A stretch of 41,557 bases of DNA from Caulobacter radicis (GTDB lineage Bacteria > Pseudomonadota > Alphaproteobacteria > Caulobacterales > Caulobacteraceae), in the NCBI RefSeq assembly GCF_003094615.1, contig NZ_QDKO01000045.1, positions 1 through 41,557 on the forward strand, written 5' to 3'. A program made the position numbers and the translations under genes. Below, in pieces: positions 1 through 8,382 of this stretch. Under the pieces are notes generated by a model. The model was not told the DNA's origin. It saw only the letters and a list, made by a program, of their open reading frames with translations, and made no database searches. Each line of letters starts with the position of its first letter. The stretch's first letter is position 1.

Positions 1-180
1 CGCCTCAAGACCCTGCTGGCCGCCCCGGTCATCGTCGACCTGCGCAACGTCTACAAGCCGCATGAGATGGTCCGCCACGGCTTCACCTACGCCTCGGTGG
101 GGCGCGGGGCGGCGGCCGAGGGCGGCGAGGGCGCGGGTCTCAAGGCCGACGAGCGCCAGATGGACGCCGTCCCGAACTAG
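1..180 (+). CDS. ugd: UDP-glucose 6-dehydrogenase, C-terminal end (partial)
   Basis: The gene enters from the left edge in frame 1 and stops with TAG; 59 residues are visible. The segment VIVDLRNVYKP, followed by HGFTYASVGR, is the conserved C-terminal UDP-binding part of UDP-glucose/GDP-mannose dehydrogenases. These enzymes oxidise UDP-glucose to UDP-glucuronate with NAD+ in the cytoplasm. The final 20 or so residues are a variable hydrophilic tail. Its place just upstream of glycosyltransferase genes fits supply of an activated uronic acid for the polysaccharide made by the cluster. The catalytic part lies outside the window, so a GDP-mannose or UDP-ManNAc dehydrogenase cannot be fully excluded. 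Confidence 0.8.
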   Translation, partial: RLKTLLAAPVIVDLRNVYKPHEMVRHGFTYASVGRGAAAEGGEGAGLKADERQMDAVPN

Positions 181-198
181 GCGGGAAGGTCCGCGCCT

Positions 199-219
199 CC
201 GCCGCCCCTCGGGCGGCGG
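199..219 (+). terminator. GC-rich hairpin after ugd (possible terminator)
   Basis: CCGCCGCCC (199-207) and GGGCGGCGG (211-219) form a perfect 9-bp stem with a 3-nt loop, 18 nt after the ugd stop. No T-run follows, so it is not a textbook intrinsic terminator. It could slow or end ugd transcription, or be a by-product of GC-rich sequence. Confidence 0.35.
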
Positions 220-377
220 GGCCGGGCCGGCGATCCAGAAAAAATCCCAGGGGGAAACGCATCCGGAGCGCGGCGATGGCGGTGAACGCCGTCGATAGCG
301 CGCGCCTGGACTGTCCGCTTGGACTGAACGCCCTGGACTGAATGCGACGTCGCGAACTGCACAATGGATCTGAAGTC

Positions 378-848
378 ATGACCGCACAGCGTAGCGTCAA
401 AAAGCCCAAGGTTCTGGCGGTTTGCTCCAGTGGCGGCCACTGGGAGCAAATGATGATGATCCGCGACGCCTTCAAAGGCGCCGATCCGGTCTTCGTCACG
501 ACTTTGCCCGGTTTGGCTGAGAAGTCGGGCGTCGAGAAAGCCTATGTCGTGCCGGACTGTAACCGGGACAATATTGGGGCCAATCTTCGCTGTATGAGGG
601 ATCTGCTTTCGATCATCCGGTCCGAGCGGCCAAGCGTGATCATCTCGACCGGCGCCGCGCCGGGGCTGCTGGCCATCGTCATCGGCCGGTTCTTCGGCGC
701 CCGGGGCGTCTGGGTGGACAGCATCGCCAACTCCGAGCGGCTGTCGATGAGCGGCAAGATGGCCGGCTACGTCGCCAACCTCTGGATCACCCAGTGGAGC
801 CAGCTGGCCACCGCCAAGGGCCCGAAATACTACGGGAGCGTCCTGTGA
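378..848 (+). CDS. Alg14/PssD-type glycosyltransferase subunit (membrane-anchoring half)
   Basis: The protein has 156 residues from ATG 378; an upstream in-frame ATG at 342 would add 12 unlike residues. The start KVLAVCSSGGHWEQM is the SSGGH signature of the Alg14/PssD/EpsE family, and a middle segment, VIISTGAAPGLLAIVIG, is the hydrophobic anchor-like part. In this family the Alg14 subunit recruits the Alg13 catalytic subunit to the inner membrane, and the pair adds a sugar (GlcNAc or glucuronate in known cases) to a lipid-linked acceptor. The next gene, which encodes the Alg13-like half, overlaps by 4 nt, supporting a two-subunit enzyme. An upstream UDP-glucose dehydrogenase suggests UDP-GlcA as donor, as in rhizobial PssD/PssE; this is inference. 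Confidence 0.85.
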   Translation: MTAQRSVKKPKVLAVCSSGGHWEQMMMIRDAFKGADPVFVTTLPGLAEKSGVEKAYVVPDCNRDNIGANLRCMRDLLSIIRSERPSVIISTGAAPGLLAIVIGRFFGARGVWVDSIANSERLSMSGKMAGYVANLWITQWSQLATAKGPKYYGSVL

Positions 849-1327
849 TCCTGCTGACCGTCGGCACCCAGCTGCCCTTCGACCGCCTGGTCGACATCAT
901 CGACCGCGTCGCGCCCGACACCGGCGAGGAGGTGTTCGGCCAGATCGGCAAGAGCGCGCTGTCGCCGCGCAACTTCACCTTCCAGGAAAACCTGCCGCCG
1001 CGCGATTTCGAGAGCAAGATCACCTCGGCGCGGGTGCTGGTCTCGCACGCGGGCATCGGCTCGATCCTGACGGCCCGCAAGTACAACAAGCCGATCATCC
1101 TGTTCCCGCGCCTGGCCGCGCACAACGAGCACCGCAACGATCACCAGCTGGCCACCTGCGCCCAGCTGAAGACCCAGGCCGGCATCTATGTCGCCACCGA
1201 CGAGAGCGAGCTGCGCGCTCTGCTGCTCGACAAGGGCCTGGTCTCGGGTTCGGAGGATCCGGGCGCGGCGGTCAAGCGCCGGCAGCTGACCGACGCCATC
1301 GGCGCCTTCATCGGCGGCGGCGCGTGA
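845..1327 (+). CDS. Alg13/PssE-type glycosyltransferase catalytic subunit
   Basis: The protein has 160 residues and starts with GTG in a GTGA overlap with the preceding gene. ILLTVGTQLPFDRL at the N-terminus and VLVSHAGIGSILTA in the middle are hallmarks of the GT28 C-terminal domain (Alg13, MurG-like nucleotide-sugar binding). PIILFPRLAAHNEHRNDHQ is the family's conserved donor-binding segment. Alg13-like proteins carry the nucleotide-sugar site and work only with their Alg14-like partner, which is encoded immediately upstream. The predicted site of action is the cytoplasmic face of the inner membrane, early in repeat-unit assembly. The donor sugar cannot be read from sequence alone. Confidence 0.87.
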   Translation: MILLTVGTQLPFDRLVDIIDRVAPDTGEEVFGQIGKSALSPRNFTFQENLPPRDFESKITSARVLVSHAGIGSILTARKYNKPIILFPRLAAHNEHRNDHQLATCAQLKTQAGIYVATDESELRALLLDKGLVSGSEDPGAAVKRRQLTDAIGAFIGGGA

Positions 1328-2502
1328 CGACCGCGCACGATGATCGCCAGAAGGTGCTCTATTACGTGGAGCGCTACCTGCCGCCGTCGCAGGCCTTCGT
1401 GGCCCAGCAGGCGCGGGCCCTGGCGCGCTACCAGCCGGCGATCCTGGCCGGCAGCACCATGGCGAGCCTCGATCGCGACCTGATCGGCTTTCCGGTGCAC
1501 GACATCCGCGCCTCGCCGGCCATGCGGGCGGGCGAGTTCGCTCTGAAGACCGTGCGCCTGCCGGCGCCGGCGCTGTTTCCGGCCGTCCGCCAGGCCGACC
1601 TCGTCCACGCCCATTTCGGCAAGAACGGCTACGTGATCGGCCCCCTGGCGGCCCGCGCGGCCGGCAAGCCGCTGGTCACCACCTTCCACGGCTTCGACGC
1701 CACCTTCGCCGGCAAGGCGGCCGACGTCGACGGCTTCAACCAGGTGCGGTTCTTCGCCAAGGGCCGCGAGCAGATGGCCAGGGGCGGCGGCTGGCAGATC
1801 GCCGTCTCCGACTTCATCCAGGACCGCCTGCTGGCCCTGGGCTTTCCGCAGTCGCGGGTCTTCCGCCACTACATCGGCGTCGACACCAGCCTGTTCTCGG
1901 CCCCGACCCGGCCGCGCCGCAAGGGCCTGGTGGTCTCGGTCGCCCGCTTCGTGGAATACAAGGGCCACAAGCTGATGATCGAGGCGCTGGAGCGTGTGGC
2001 CAAGGCCGGCACGCCCGTCGAGTTCATCATGATCGGCGAGGGCCCGCTGCGCGACGAGATCGAGGCCCTGGCCCGCCGCTCGCTGCCCAAGGTCGAGGTG
2101 CGCGAGAAGCAGACACAGGCCCAGATCCGCGACCTGCTGTCGGAAGCCGAGCTCTATCTGCATGGCGCGGTGACCCTGGCCAACGGTCACGCCGAGGCCT
2201 TCGGCATCGCCAACCTGGAGGCCCAGGCCATGGGGGCGCCCGTCGTCGCCTTCCGCTCGGGCGGGGTGGGCGAGGCGGTGGAGGAGGGGGCGACGGGCTT
2301 CCTGGCCGCCGAGCGCGACGTGGCCGCCATGGCCGACCACATCGGCCGTCTGCTGAACGACCAGCCGCTGTGGAACGCCTTCAGCGAACGCGCGCCCAGG
2401 ATGGTGGCCGAACGCTTCGACATCCGCCGCCAGACCGCGCTGCTGGAAGACTATTACGACAGCGTCCTCGACGCCCATAAGCACGGGGAGGCGCGCCGAT
2501 GA
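1324..2502 (+). CDS. GT4-family glycosyltransferase
   Basis: The protein has 392 residues, the usual size for a GT-B fold family 4 enzyme. The GTG start lies in a 4-nt overlap with the upstream gene. The N-terminal half contains HAHFGKNGY and TTFHGFDAT. The C-terminal half contains VSVARFVEYKGH and the EX7E motif (E291 in HAEAFGIANLE to E299), then the GAPVVAFRSGGVGEAV donor-site loop. These retaining enzymes add a hexose from a nucleotide sugar to a lipid-linked oligosaccharide in the cytoplasm. The operon context points to surface polysaccharide synthesis. Donor and acceptor are unknown. Confidence 0.88.
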   Translation: MTTAHDDRQKVLYYVERYLPPSQAFVAQQARALARYQPAILAGSTMASLDRDLIGFPVHDIRASPAMRAGEFALKTVRLPAPALFPAVRQADLVHAHFGKNGYVIGPLAARAAGKPLVTTFHGFDATFAGKAADVDGFNQVRFFAKGREQMARGGGWQIAVSDFIQDRLLALGFPQSRVFRHYIGVDTSLFSAPTRPRRKGLVVSVARFVEYKGHKLMIEALERVAKAGTPVEFIMIGEGPLRDEIEALARRSLPKVEVREKQTQAQIRDLLSEAELYLHGAVTLANGHAEAFGIANLEAQAMGAPVVAFRSGGVGEAVEEGATGFLAAERDVAAMADHIGRLLNDQPLWNAFSERAPRMVAERFDIRRQTALLEDYYDSVLDAHKHGEARR

Positions 2503-3029
2503 CGTCCCAGATCCAGCCGCAGACCAAGCCCAAGGGCGTGAAGCCCAAGTGGAGCCTGAACGTGTTCCGGCCGATCCGGGACGCGATCATCAATGTCCGA
2601 CGGGCCTACTACAACAAGGTCTGGGGGATGCACATCCACCCGACCGCCTCGTTCTCGCTGAGCGCCAAGTTCGACCGCACCAACCCCAAGGGCGTGCATG
2701 TGGGCGAAGAGACCTACGTGGCCTTCGACGCGGCGATCCTGACCCACGACCTGACCCGCGGCCTGTATCTGAACACCTATATCGGCCGCCGCTGCTTCAT
2801 CGGCGCGCGCAGCATCATCCTGCCGGGCGTGACCATCGGCGACGAGTGCGTGATCGGCTCGGGCGCGGTCGTCACCAAGGACATCCCGCCGCGGTCGCTG
2901 GTGGCCGGCAACCCGGCCAAGATCATCCGCTCGGACATCAAGATCATCTCGCGCTACGGCCGCATGGCCCGCGAGGACGAAATCGAGGCGGCCAACGTCG
3001 CCGCCCTGGCCCAGGGAGCCGCCGAATGA
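2499..3029 (+). CDS. Left-handed beta-helix (hexapeptide) acyltransferase, WcaF/LacA-like
   Basis: The protein has 176 residues; its ATG overlaps the preceding stop by 4 nt. From about residue 70 to 150 it shows imperfect hexapeptide repeats (YIGRRCFIGARSIILPGVTIGDECVIGSG overall pattern, quoted in parts: CFIGARSIILPGVTIG and CVIGSGAVVTKDIP), ending in VAGNPAKIIR, the classic end of NodL/LacA/WcaF acetyltransferases. Such trimeric enzymes move an acetyl group from acetyl-CoA to a sugar hydroxyl. The likely catalytic His is in ILTHDLT. In this operon it probably O-acetylates a sugar of the repeat unit. The N-terminal 40 basic residues are longer than in LacA. Confidence 0.86.
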   Translation: MTSQIQPQTKPKGVKPKWSLNVFRPIRDAIINVRRAYYNKVWGMHIHPTASFSLSAKFDRTNPKGVHVGEETYVAFDAAILTHDLTRGLYLNTYIGRRCFIGARSIILPGVTIGDECVIGSGAVVTKDIPPRSLVAGNPAKIIRSDIKIISRYGRMAREDEIEAANVAALAQGAAE

Positions 3030-3940
3030 AGATGTTCTTCTACCGCGGCAAGCACGAGAACTTCGGCGACGAGCTGAACCACTGGCTGTGGCCGCAGATC
3101 CTGCCGGATTTCTTCGACGAGGACGAAAGCGACCTGTTCCTGGGCATCGGCTCGATCCTCTACGACAATTTCGATCCGGACATCCGCAAGATCGTCTTCG
3201 GTTCGGGCTGGGGCGGCTACACCAAGGCGCCGACGCTGGACGACAAGTGGACGGTCTATTTCGTGCGCGGCAAGAAGACGGCGCAGGAGCTGGGCGTCGA
3301 CGAGAGCCTGGGGATCGGCGACAGCGGCATCCTGATCCGCAGCCTGTGGGACGCCGGCAAGGTCGCCAAGCGTCACGCCGTGTCGTTCATCCCCCACTAC
3401 GAAAGCGCCATGTACGGCGCCTGGGAGAAGGTCTGCGCCAAGGCCGGCATCCACTTCATTGACCCCCGCTGGTCGGTGGAGAAGGTGCTGCAGGAGATCA
3501 GCGCCTCGGAAAAGGTGATCTCCGAGGCCATGCACGGGGTGATCATCTCGGACGCCCTGCGCGTGCCGTGGCGGGCCATCGTGCCGCTGGACCCGGCCAA
3601 CCGCGCCAAGTGGTACGACTGGGCCAGCGCCCTGGACGTCTCGATCGACTTCGACACCCTGGGCCCGTCCAATCCGGTGGAGGCCCTGGCCGCCCTGCGC
3701 AAGGACACGGCCTGGCGCAAGGCGATCACCTTCCGTCATCGCCGCATCCGCCAGCTGACCGGCGACATGGCCTTCGGCTCGGCCGGAGCGACCTTGCAGG
3801 CGGTGGCCGCCAAGCCAGGCCAGCTGAGCACCGACGCCGCCATCGAGGCCGCCCACGCCGCCATGCTGGCCCAGGTCGAGAAGCTGAAGGCCGACTTCGC
3901 GCCGGCGGCGGTCCGCGACGTCCAGCCCGTCGAGCAGTGA
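3026..3940 (+). CDS. Polysaccharide pyruvyl transferase family protein
   Basis: The protein has 304 residues, with ATG in an ATGA overlap with the acyltransferase gene. The N-terminal ENFGDEL (residues 11-17) and the segment SEAMHGVIISDAL (His170) match the polysaccharide pyruvyl transferase family (CsaB/ExoV type). These enzymes transfer a pyruvyl ketal from phosphoenolpyruvate to a sugar. The middle contains LFLGIGSIL and IVFGSGWG, typical glycine loops of the fold. ExoV of succinoglycan synthesis is the closest named analogue I would suggest. The product would give the polymer extra negative charge. The last 70 residues are Ala-rich and look like a lineage-specific tail. Confidence 0.87.
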   Translation: MKMFFYRGKHENFGDELNHWLWPQILPDFFDEDESDLFLGIGSILYDNFDPDIRKIVFGSGWGGYTKAPTLDDKWTVYFVRGKKTAQELGVDESLGIGDSGILIRSLWDAGKVAKRHAVSFIPHYESAMYGAWEKVCAKAGIHFIDPRWSVEKVLQEISASEKVISEAMHGVIISDALRVPWRAIVPLDPANRAKWYDWASALDVSIDFDTLGPSNPVEALAALRKDTAWRKAITFRHRRIRQLTGDMAFGSAGATLQAVAAKPGQLSTDAAIEAAHAAMLAQVEKLKADFAPAAVRDVQPVEQ

Positions 3941-3950
3941 GGGCCGGCCG

Positions 3951-4889
3951 ATGAGCAGCCTTTCCGCCACCGTCATCCTGTCGTCCTACAACGGCGAGAA
4001 GCGGCTGCCGAACACGCTGGATTCGTTCGTGCGCCAGGACCTGCCCAAGGACGGGTGGGAGATCATCGCCGTCGACAATAACAGCAGCGACGGCACGTTC
4101 GAGCTCCTGCGGTCCTATGCCGACCGCCTGCCGATCAAGCCGTTCCGGCACGTCACGCCCGGCAAGTCGAGCGCCCTGAACGAGGCGATCGCCCGCGCCC
4201 AGGGCGAGCTGCTGGTCTTCACCGACGATGACGTCGAGGCCGCGCCGCACTGGCTGTCGTCGATCGTCGAATGCGCCGCCGCCCATCCCGAGGTGTCGGT
4301 GATCGGCGGCCGCATCGTTCCCAACTGGGAGCGGCCGCCGGGCGATGATCCGCTCTACACCTGGCTGCCGCTGGGCTCGACCTTCGCCATCGTCGACGAC
4401 CTGCCCACGGGGCCGTGCGATCCGTCGAAGATCTGGGGTCCCAACACCACGATCCGCGCCAGCGCCTTGGGCGGCGAGCGCTATCGCGAGGACATTGGGC
4501 CATTGCCCGCCAAGCTCTACGCCATGGGCGAGGATTCCGAGATCGTCATGCGGCTCGCGGCGCGGGGCCACAAGGCCTACCACTGCGCCGAGGCGCAGGT
4601 GCGCCACTTCGTGCCGGCCTCGAACATGTCGGCCGACTGGGTGCAGAAGCGGGCCGAGCGCCTGGGCTTCGGCATCCCGGCCCTGCAGCCCGAGAAGATC
4701 CCCGGCGGCCCGCGCGTCGGCGGCGTGCCGGTCCGGACCTGGCTGGAGACGGCCAGCTGGGGCGCGCGCAGCCTGATGCTGTACCCGCTGCCCAAGTCGC
4801 GCCTGCGGTTCTGGGCGATCTGGAAGCTCTATTACATGCGCGGCCTGATCCAGGGCATCCGCCACTACATGCCGGCGGCCCGCGCATGA
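3951..4889 (+). CDS. GT2-family glycosyltransferase (A)
   Basis: The protein has 312 residues. The GT-A nucleotide-binding core is visible: VILSSYNGEKRL at the start, AVDNNSSDGT (residues 40-49), and the metal-binding DXD-type motif TDDDV (D92-D94). Near residue 170 lies GPNTTIRASAL, and GEDSEIVMRL gives the catalytic-base-like ED. There is no long multi-TM C-terminus, so this is a soluble or peripheral transferase and not a processive synthase. It starts 10 nt after the pyruvyl transferase and overlaps the flippase gene by 4 nt, placing it in the same transcript. The linkage formed cannot be deduced. Confidence 0.88.
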   Translation: MSSLSATVILSSYNGEKRLPNTLDSFVRQDLPKDGWEIIAVDNNSSDGTFELLRSYADRLPIKPFRHVTPGKSSALNEAIARAQGELLVFTDDDVEAAPHWLSSIVECAAAHPEVSVIGGRIVPNWERPPGDDPLYTWLPLGSTFAIVDDLPTGPCDPSKIWGPNTTIRASALGGERYREDIGPLPAKLYAMGEDSEIVMRLAARGHKAYHCAEAQVRHFVPASNMSADWVQKRAERLGFGIPALQPEKIPGGPRVGGVPVRTWLETASWGARSLMLYPLPKSRLRFWAIWKLYYMRGLIQGIRHYMPAARA

Positions 4890-6436
4890 GCGATCCGATC
4901 GACACCCAGGGACCGGCGCAAGCGCCGGCCGGCGGCGCCAGCGGCATCGGCTCCAAGGCCGTGAAGGCCTCGGTGTGGGTGATGGGGGGGGTGGTGTTCA
5001 CACGCCTGGCCAACCTGGCGATGACGGTGGTGCTGGCGCGCATCCTGCTGCCGCAGGACTTCGGCCTGGTGGCGCTGGCCACCACCGTGCTCCTGATGCT
5101 GCAGGCGATCACCGACCTGTCGCTGGGCAACGCCCTGATCCACAAGCAGGACGCCGACCGCGCCGACTACGACACCGCCTTCACCCTGGGCGTGCTGCGC
5201 GGCCTGCTGCTGATGGCGATCATGATCGGCGCCGGCGCGGTGATGGTGAAGGTCTACAACGACCCCCGCCTGTTCGCGATCATGGCCGCGATCAGCGTGC
5301 GACCGCTGATGGCCGGCCTGATGAGCCCCTACTACATCACCCTGGCCAAGCACCTGAAGTTCTCGGTGGTGATCGCCATCGAGAGCCTGGCGGCCGTGCT
5401 GCAACTGGTCGCCGCCGTGGCGGTGGCCTGGACCACCCACAGCTACTGGGGGATCGTCGCCGGCGTGATCGCCGCGGGCCTCGTGCCGCTGGTGGCCAGC
5501 TATCTCTATGCGCCGTATCGGCCGCGCTTTTCGCTTGCCTCGACCAAGCTGATCCTGGGTTTCTCGATCTGGGTGACGCTGAACCAGTTCATCACCGTCA
5601 TCGGCAACCGCTTCGACAACCTGGTGATCGCCGGGGTGCTCGGCACGGCCACCTTCGGCGCGTACAACGTCGGCAACAACATCGCCACCATGCTGACCCA
5701 GCAGGCCATCCAGCCGCTGGAGCGGGTGTTCTTCCCCAGCTTCGTGCACATCGCCGCCGATCGCGACCGCCTGCGGGCCGCGTTCCAGCGCAGCCAGTCG
5801 TCGCTGTTCGCGGTGGGCCTGCCGCTGGGCGTGGGCCTGGCGCTGGTGGCCGAGCCGCTGGTGTCGCTGGCCCTGGGGCCCAAGTGGCATCTGGCGGCCG
5901 TCGTCATCCAGCTGATCGCGCCGGTTCTGGGCGTGCAGGTGGTGTTCGGCGCGGTCAACGCCGTGGCCTATGCCCAGGGCGCGACCAAGGATCTCTTCCA
6001 GCGCAGCCTGTGGCAGACGCTGGTCCGGGTGCCCGTGGTGCTGGCCGGCCTCTATTTCTGGGGGCTCACCGGCCTGCTGGTGGCGCGCATCCTGTCGGGC
6101 GGCCTGCTGCTGTCGGTGCTGAACCTGATGCTGGTGCAGAAGCTGACCGGCCTGACGCCGCTGGAGCAGGTGAAGGTCACCTGGCGCTCGCTGGTCAGCA
6201 CGGTGGTGATGATCGCCGCGGCCCTGGCCGCGCGTTCGCTGTTCCCCAACGTGGAGCATCACGCCGACGCCCTCTACGCCACCGTGGCGATCTCGATCGC
6301 CGGCGGGGCGGCCTATGTGATCACCCACGCGGCGGTCTGGTTCATGGCCGGACGCCCGGGCAACAGCATCGAGGCCGAACTCGCGCGCCTGCTGTCGAAA
6401 ACCACCGGGCGCTTCGCCCGCCTGCGGAATGCATAA
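4886..6436 (+). CDS. Wzx/WzxC-type polysaccharide flippase (MOP superfamily)
   Basis: The protein has 516 residues and is almost entirely hydrophobic, with roughly 12-14 membrane segments. The ATG is in a 4-nt overlap with the GT2 gene. The N-terminal ARILLPQDFGLVALA and the segment GNRFDNLVIAGVLG, followed by FGAYNVGNNIATM, are typical of the Polysacc_synt_3 (WzxC-like) branch of the multidrug/oligosaccharidyl-lipid/polysaccharide exporters. The predicted role is to move the undecaprenyl-PP-linked repeat unit from the cytoplasmic to the periplasmic leaflet, where the Wzy-like protein encoded downstream would polymerise it. The presence of both indicates a Wzx/Wzy-type pathway and not an ABC-transporter one. 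Confidence 0.88.
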   Translation: MSDPIDTQGPAQAPAGGASGIGSKAVKASVWVMGGVVFTRLANLAMTVVLARILLPQDFGLVALATTVLLMLQAITDLSLGNALIHKQDADRADYDTAFTLGVLRGLLLMAIMIGAGAVMVKVYNDPRLFAIMAAISVRPLMAGLMSPYYITLAKHLKFSVVIAIESLAAVLQLVAAVAVAWTTHSYWGIVAGVIAAGLVPLVASYLYAPYRPRFSLASTKLILGFSIWVTLNQFITVIGNRFDNLVIAGVLGTATFGAYNVGNNIATMLTQQAIQPLERVFFPSFVHIAADRDRLRAAFQRSQSSLFAVGLPLGVGLALVAEPLVSLALGPKWHLAAVVIQLIAPVLGVQVVFGAVNAVAYAQGATKDLFQRSLWQTLVRVPVVLAGLYFWGLTGLLVARILSGGLLLSVLNLMLVQKLTGLTPLEQVKVTWRSLVSTVVMIAAALAARSLFPNVEHHADALYATVAISIAGGAAYVITHAAVWFMAGRPGNSIEAELARLLSKTTGRFARLRNA

Positions 6437-6439
6437 GCC

Positions 6440-7366
6440 ATGGCCAAGTCTCCGCTCTCCCCCGTTCCCAGGATCTCGGTTCTCGTCAACAACTACAACT
6501 ACGCGGCCTATCTGCCGGCCTGCATCGACAGCGTGCTGTCGCAGGACTATCCGGACTTCGAGCTGATCGTCGTCGACGACGGCTCCAAGGACAATTCGCG
6601 CGAGATCATCGCCGGCTATGGCGACCGGCTGGTGGCGGTGCTGAAGGAGAACGGCGGCCAGGCCTCGTCGTTCAACGCCGGCTTCGCCGCCGCCACCGGC
6701 GAGATCCTCTGCCTGCTGGACTCCGACGACACCTTCCTGCCGGGCAAGCTGTCGCGCCTGGCCGAGATCTACGCCGGCGACGGTGTCGACTGGTGCTTCG
6801 ACCGGGTGACCACCGACGAGGAGGCCGGGGCGCCGGGCGAACTGGTGACCAAGCCGGTCGACTACCGCCAGACCCTGGGCCGCGGGCGTTTTCCGAGCAT
6901 TCCCGTGCCGACCTCGGGCCTGACCTTCCGGCGCGGGCTGCTGTCGCAGATCCTGCCGATGCCGGTGGCCCAGGACGTGGTGCTCAGCGACAACTACCTG
7001 AAGTTCGCCGCCAGCTATCTGGGCGCAGGCGTGCTGGTCGACACGCCGCTGACCTTCCAGCGCATCCACGCCACCAACCGCTATACCGGCGCCGTGCAGG
7101 CCAGTCCGCTGCGCTCGCGGATCATGATCGCCACCGGCCTGGAGCTGGCCCGCCGCTATCCGGGCCTCAAGAGCCTGGGCGCCAGCCTGGCGGCCGGCGG
7201 CTTCGCCCAGGGCGAGCTTTCGGGCAAGGCCCTGCGCGAGCAGCTGGCGGTGGCGACCAACGCCGCGCCCCACCCGCGCCTGGCGGCGCTGGACCTGTGG
7301 TGGCGGGTGACGATGAAACGGGCGCGCGCCTCGCTGGCGCCGCGCAAGGCGGCGAAGGCGGGCTGA
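6440..7366 (+). CDS. GT2-family glycosyltransferase (B)
   Basis: The protein has 308 residues. ISVLVNNYNYAAYL (from residue 12), IVVDDGSKDNS (43-53) and the DXD-type motif LDSDD (D94-D97) define a GT-A family 2 enzyme. ENGGQASSFNAGF is the usual donor-site region. The C-terminal third is a helical, Arg/Ala-rich segment without clear membrane spans. The gene begins 3 nt after the flippase stop and ends 2 nt before the next GT2, so it belongs to the same operon. Sugar specificity is unknown. Confidence 0.87.
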   Translation: MAKSPLSPVPRISVLVNNYNYAAYLPACIDSVLSQDYPDFELIVVDDGSKDNSREIIAGYGDRLVAVLKENGGQASSFNAGFAAATGEILCLLDSDDTFLPGKLSRLAEIYAGDGVDWCFDRVTTDEEAGAPGELVTKPVDYRQTLGRGRFPSIPVPTSGLTFRRGLLSQILPMPVAQDVVLSDNYLKFAASYLGAGVLVDTPLTFQRIHATNRYTGAVQASPLRSRIMIATGLELARRYPGLKSLGASLAAGGFAQGELSGKALREQLAVATNAAPHPRLAALDLWWRVTMKRARASLAPRKAAKAG

Positions 7367-7368
7367 CC

Positions 7369-8349
7369 ATGACCACGACCACGGCCACGCTTGAACCCGC
7401 CCAGGCCGCCCCGGCCCAGGCTTCCGACGTCGTACACGTCACGGTCGGCGTGCTGACCTTCAAGCGCCCCGACGGCATCGCCAAGCTGCTGGACTCGCTG
7501 GGCGGCCTGACCATGAGCGCCGAACGGCCGTATCGGCTGTCGGTGGTGGTGGTCGACAACGACCCCAAGGGCAGCGGCCGCGTGGCGGTCGAGCCGTTCA
7601 TGGCCTCCAGCGCCTTCCAGCTGATCTACGCCATCGAGCCCGAGCCCGGCATCCCGTTCGGCCGCAACCGCGCCATGGACGAGGCGCCGGCCGACAGCAA
7701 GTTCTTCTGCTTCGTCGACGACGACGAGTGGGTGGTTCCGGGCTGGCTGGACGCCCTGCTCGAGGTGCAGGCGCGCACCGGCGCCGACTGCGTCTATGGT
7801 CCCGTGGAGCCGGTCTATCCCGAGAACCCGCCCGCCTACTTCATCAAGAGCCGCGTCTTCGAGCGCAAGAAGAACGAGGACGGCGCCCGGATCGGCTATG
7901 CCGCCTCCAACAACGTGATGTTCGACCTGCCGCTGTTCCGGCAGATGGGGCTGCGCTTCGAGGAGCGGATGCGCCATACCGGCGGCACCGACTACCTGTT
8001 CTTCAACCAGGCGGTCCGCAAGGGCGCGAAGATCCACTGGAGCGACGCGGCGCTGGTCTATGACGTGGTGCCGGCCAACCGGATGACCTGGAAGTGGGTG
8101 ATCCAGCGGCAGTACCGCCTGGGCAACACCTTCGCGGTCGCCGACCAGCTGCACGGCACGCCGGCCAGACGCGCCTATCGCCTGGTCTACGGCGCGGCGC
8201 GGATGGTGCTGGGGGCGGTGATGTCGCCGGCCCTGCTGATCTCGCCCAGCCTCGGCATGCGGGCGATCATCCACGGGGTGCGCGGCGCCGGCGTCGTCAG
8301 CGGCATCCTCGGCCACAGCTATCAGGAATACGGAAAGGCCCAAGGCTAG
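7369..8349 (+). CDS. GT2-family glycosyltransferase (C), ExoM-like
   Basis: The protein has 326 residues from ATG 7369, chosen because the previous gene stops at 7366. VGVLTFKRPDGI (27-38), VVVDNDPKGSG and the motif FVDDDEWV (D117-D119) identify a GT-A family 2 transferase. EPGIPFGRNRAMD is the conserved stretch before the DXD region, seen in ExoM-type succinoglycan transferases. RHTGGTDYLFF provides the acidic catalytic region. The C-terminal 70 residues contain hydrophobic stretches (MVLGAVMSPALLIS) that may sit on the membrane. A short 33-nt gap separates it from the polymerase gene. Confidence 0.86.
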   Translation: MTTTTATLEPAQAAPAQASDVVHVTVGVLTFKRPDGIAKLLDSLGGLTMSAERPYRLSVVVVDNDPKGSGRVAVEPFMASSAFQLIYAIEPEPGIPFGRNRAMDEAPADSKFFCFVDDDEWVVPGWLDALLEVQARTGADCVYGPVEPVYPENPPAYFIKSRVFERKKNEDGARIGYAASNNVMFDLPLFRQMGLRFEERMRHTGGTDYLFFNQAVRKGAKIHWSDAALVYDVVPANRMTWKWVIQRQYRLGNTFAVADQLHGTPARRAYRLVYGAARMVLGAVMSPALLISPSLGMRAIIHGVRGAGVVSGILGHSYQEYGKAQG

Positions 8350-8382
8350 CGTTCGCGCACGGCTTGGCCCAGTGACCTACCC

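Noticed and set aside
4865..7273. 802-residue open frame on the minus strand across the flippase and GT2 genes
   Set aside because: It is His/Gln/Arg/Gly-rich without family features and lies antisense to well-supported genes; it results from high GC at third positions.
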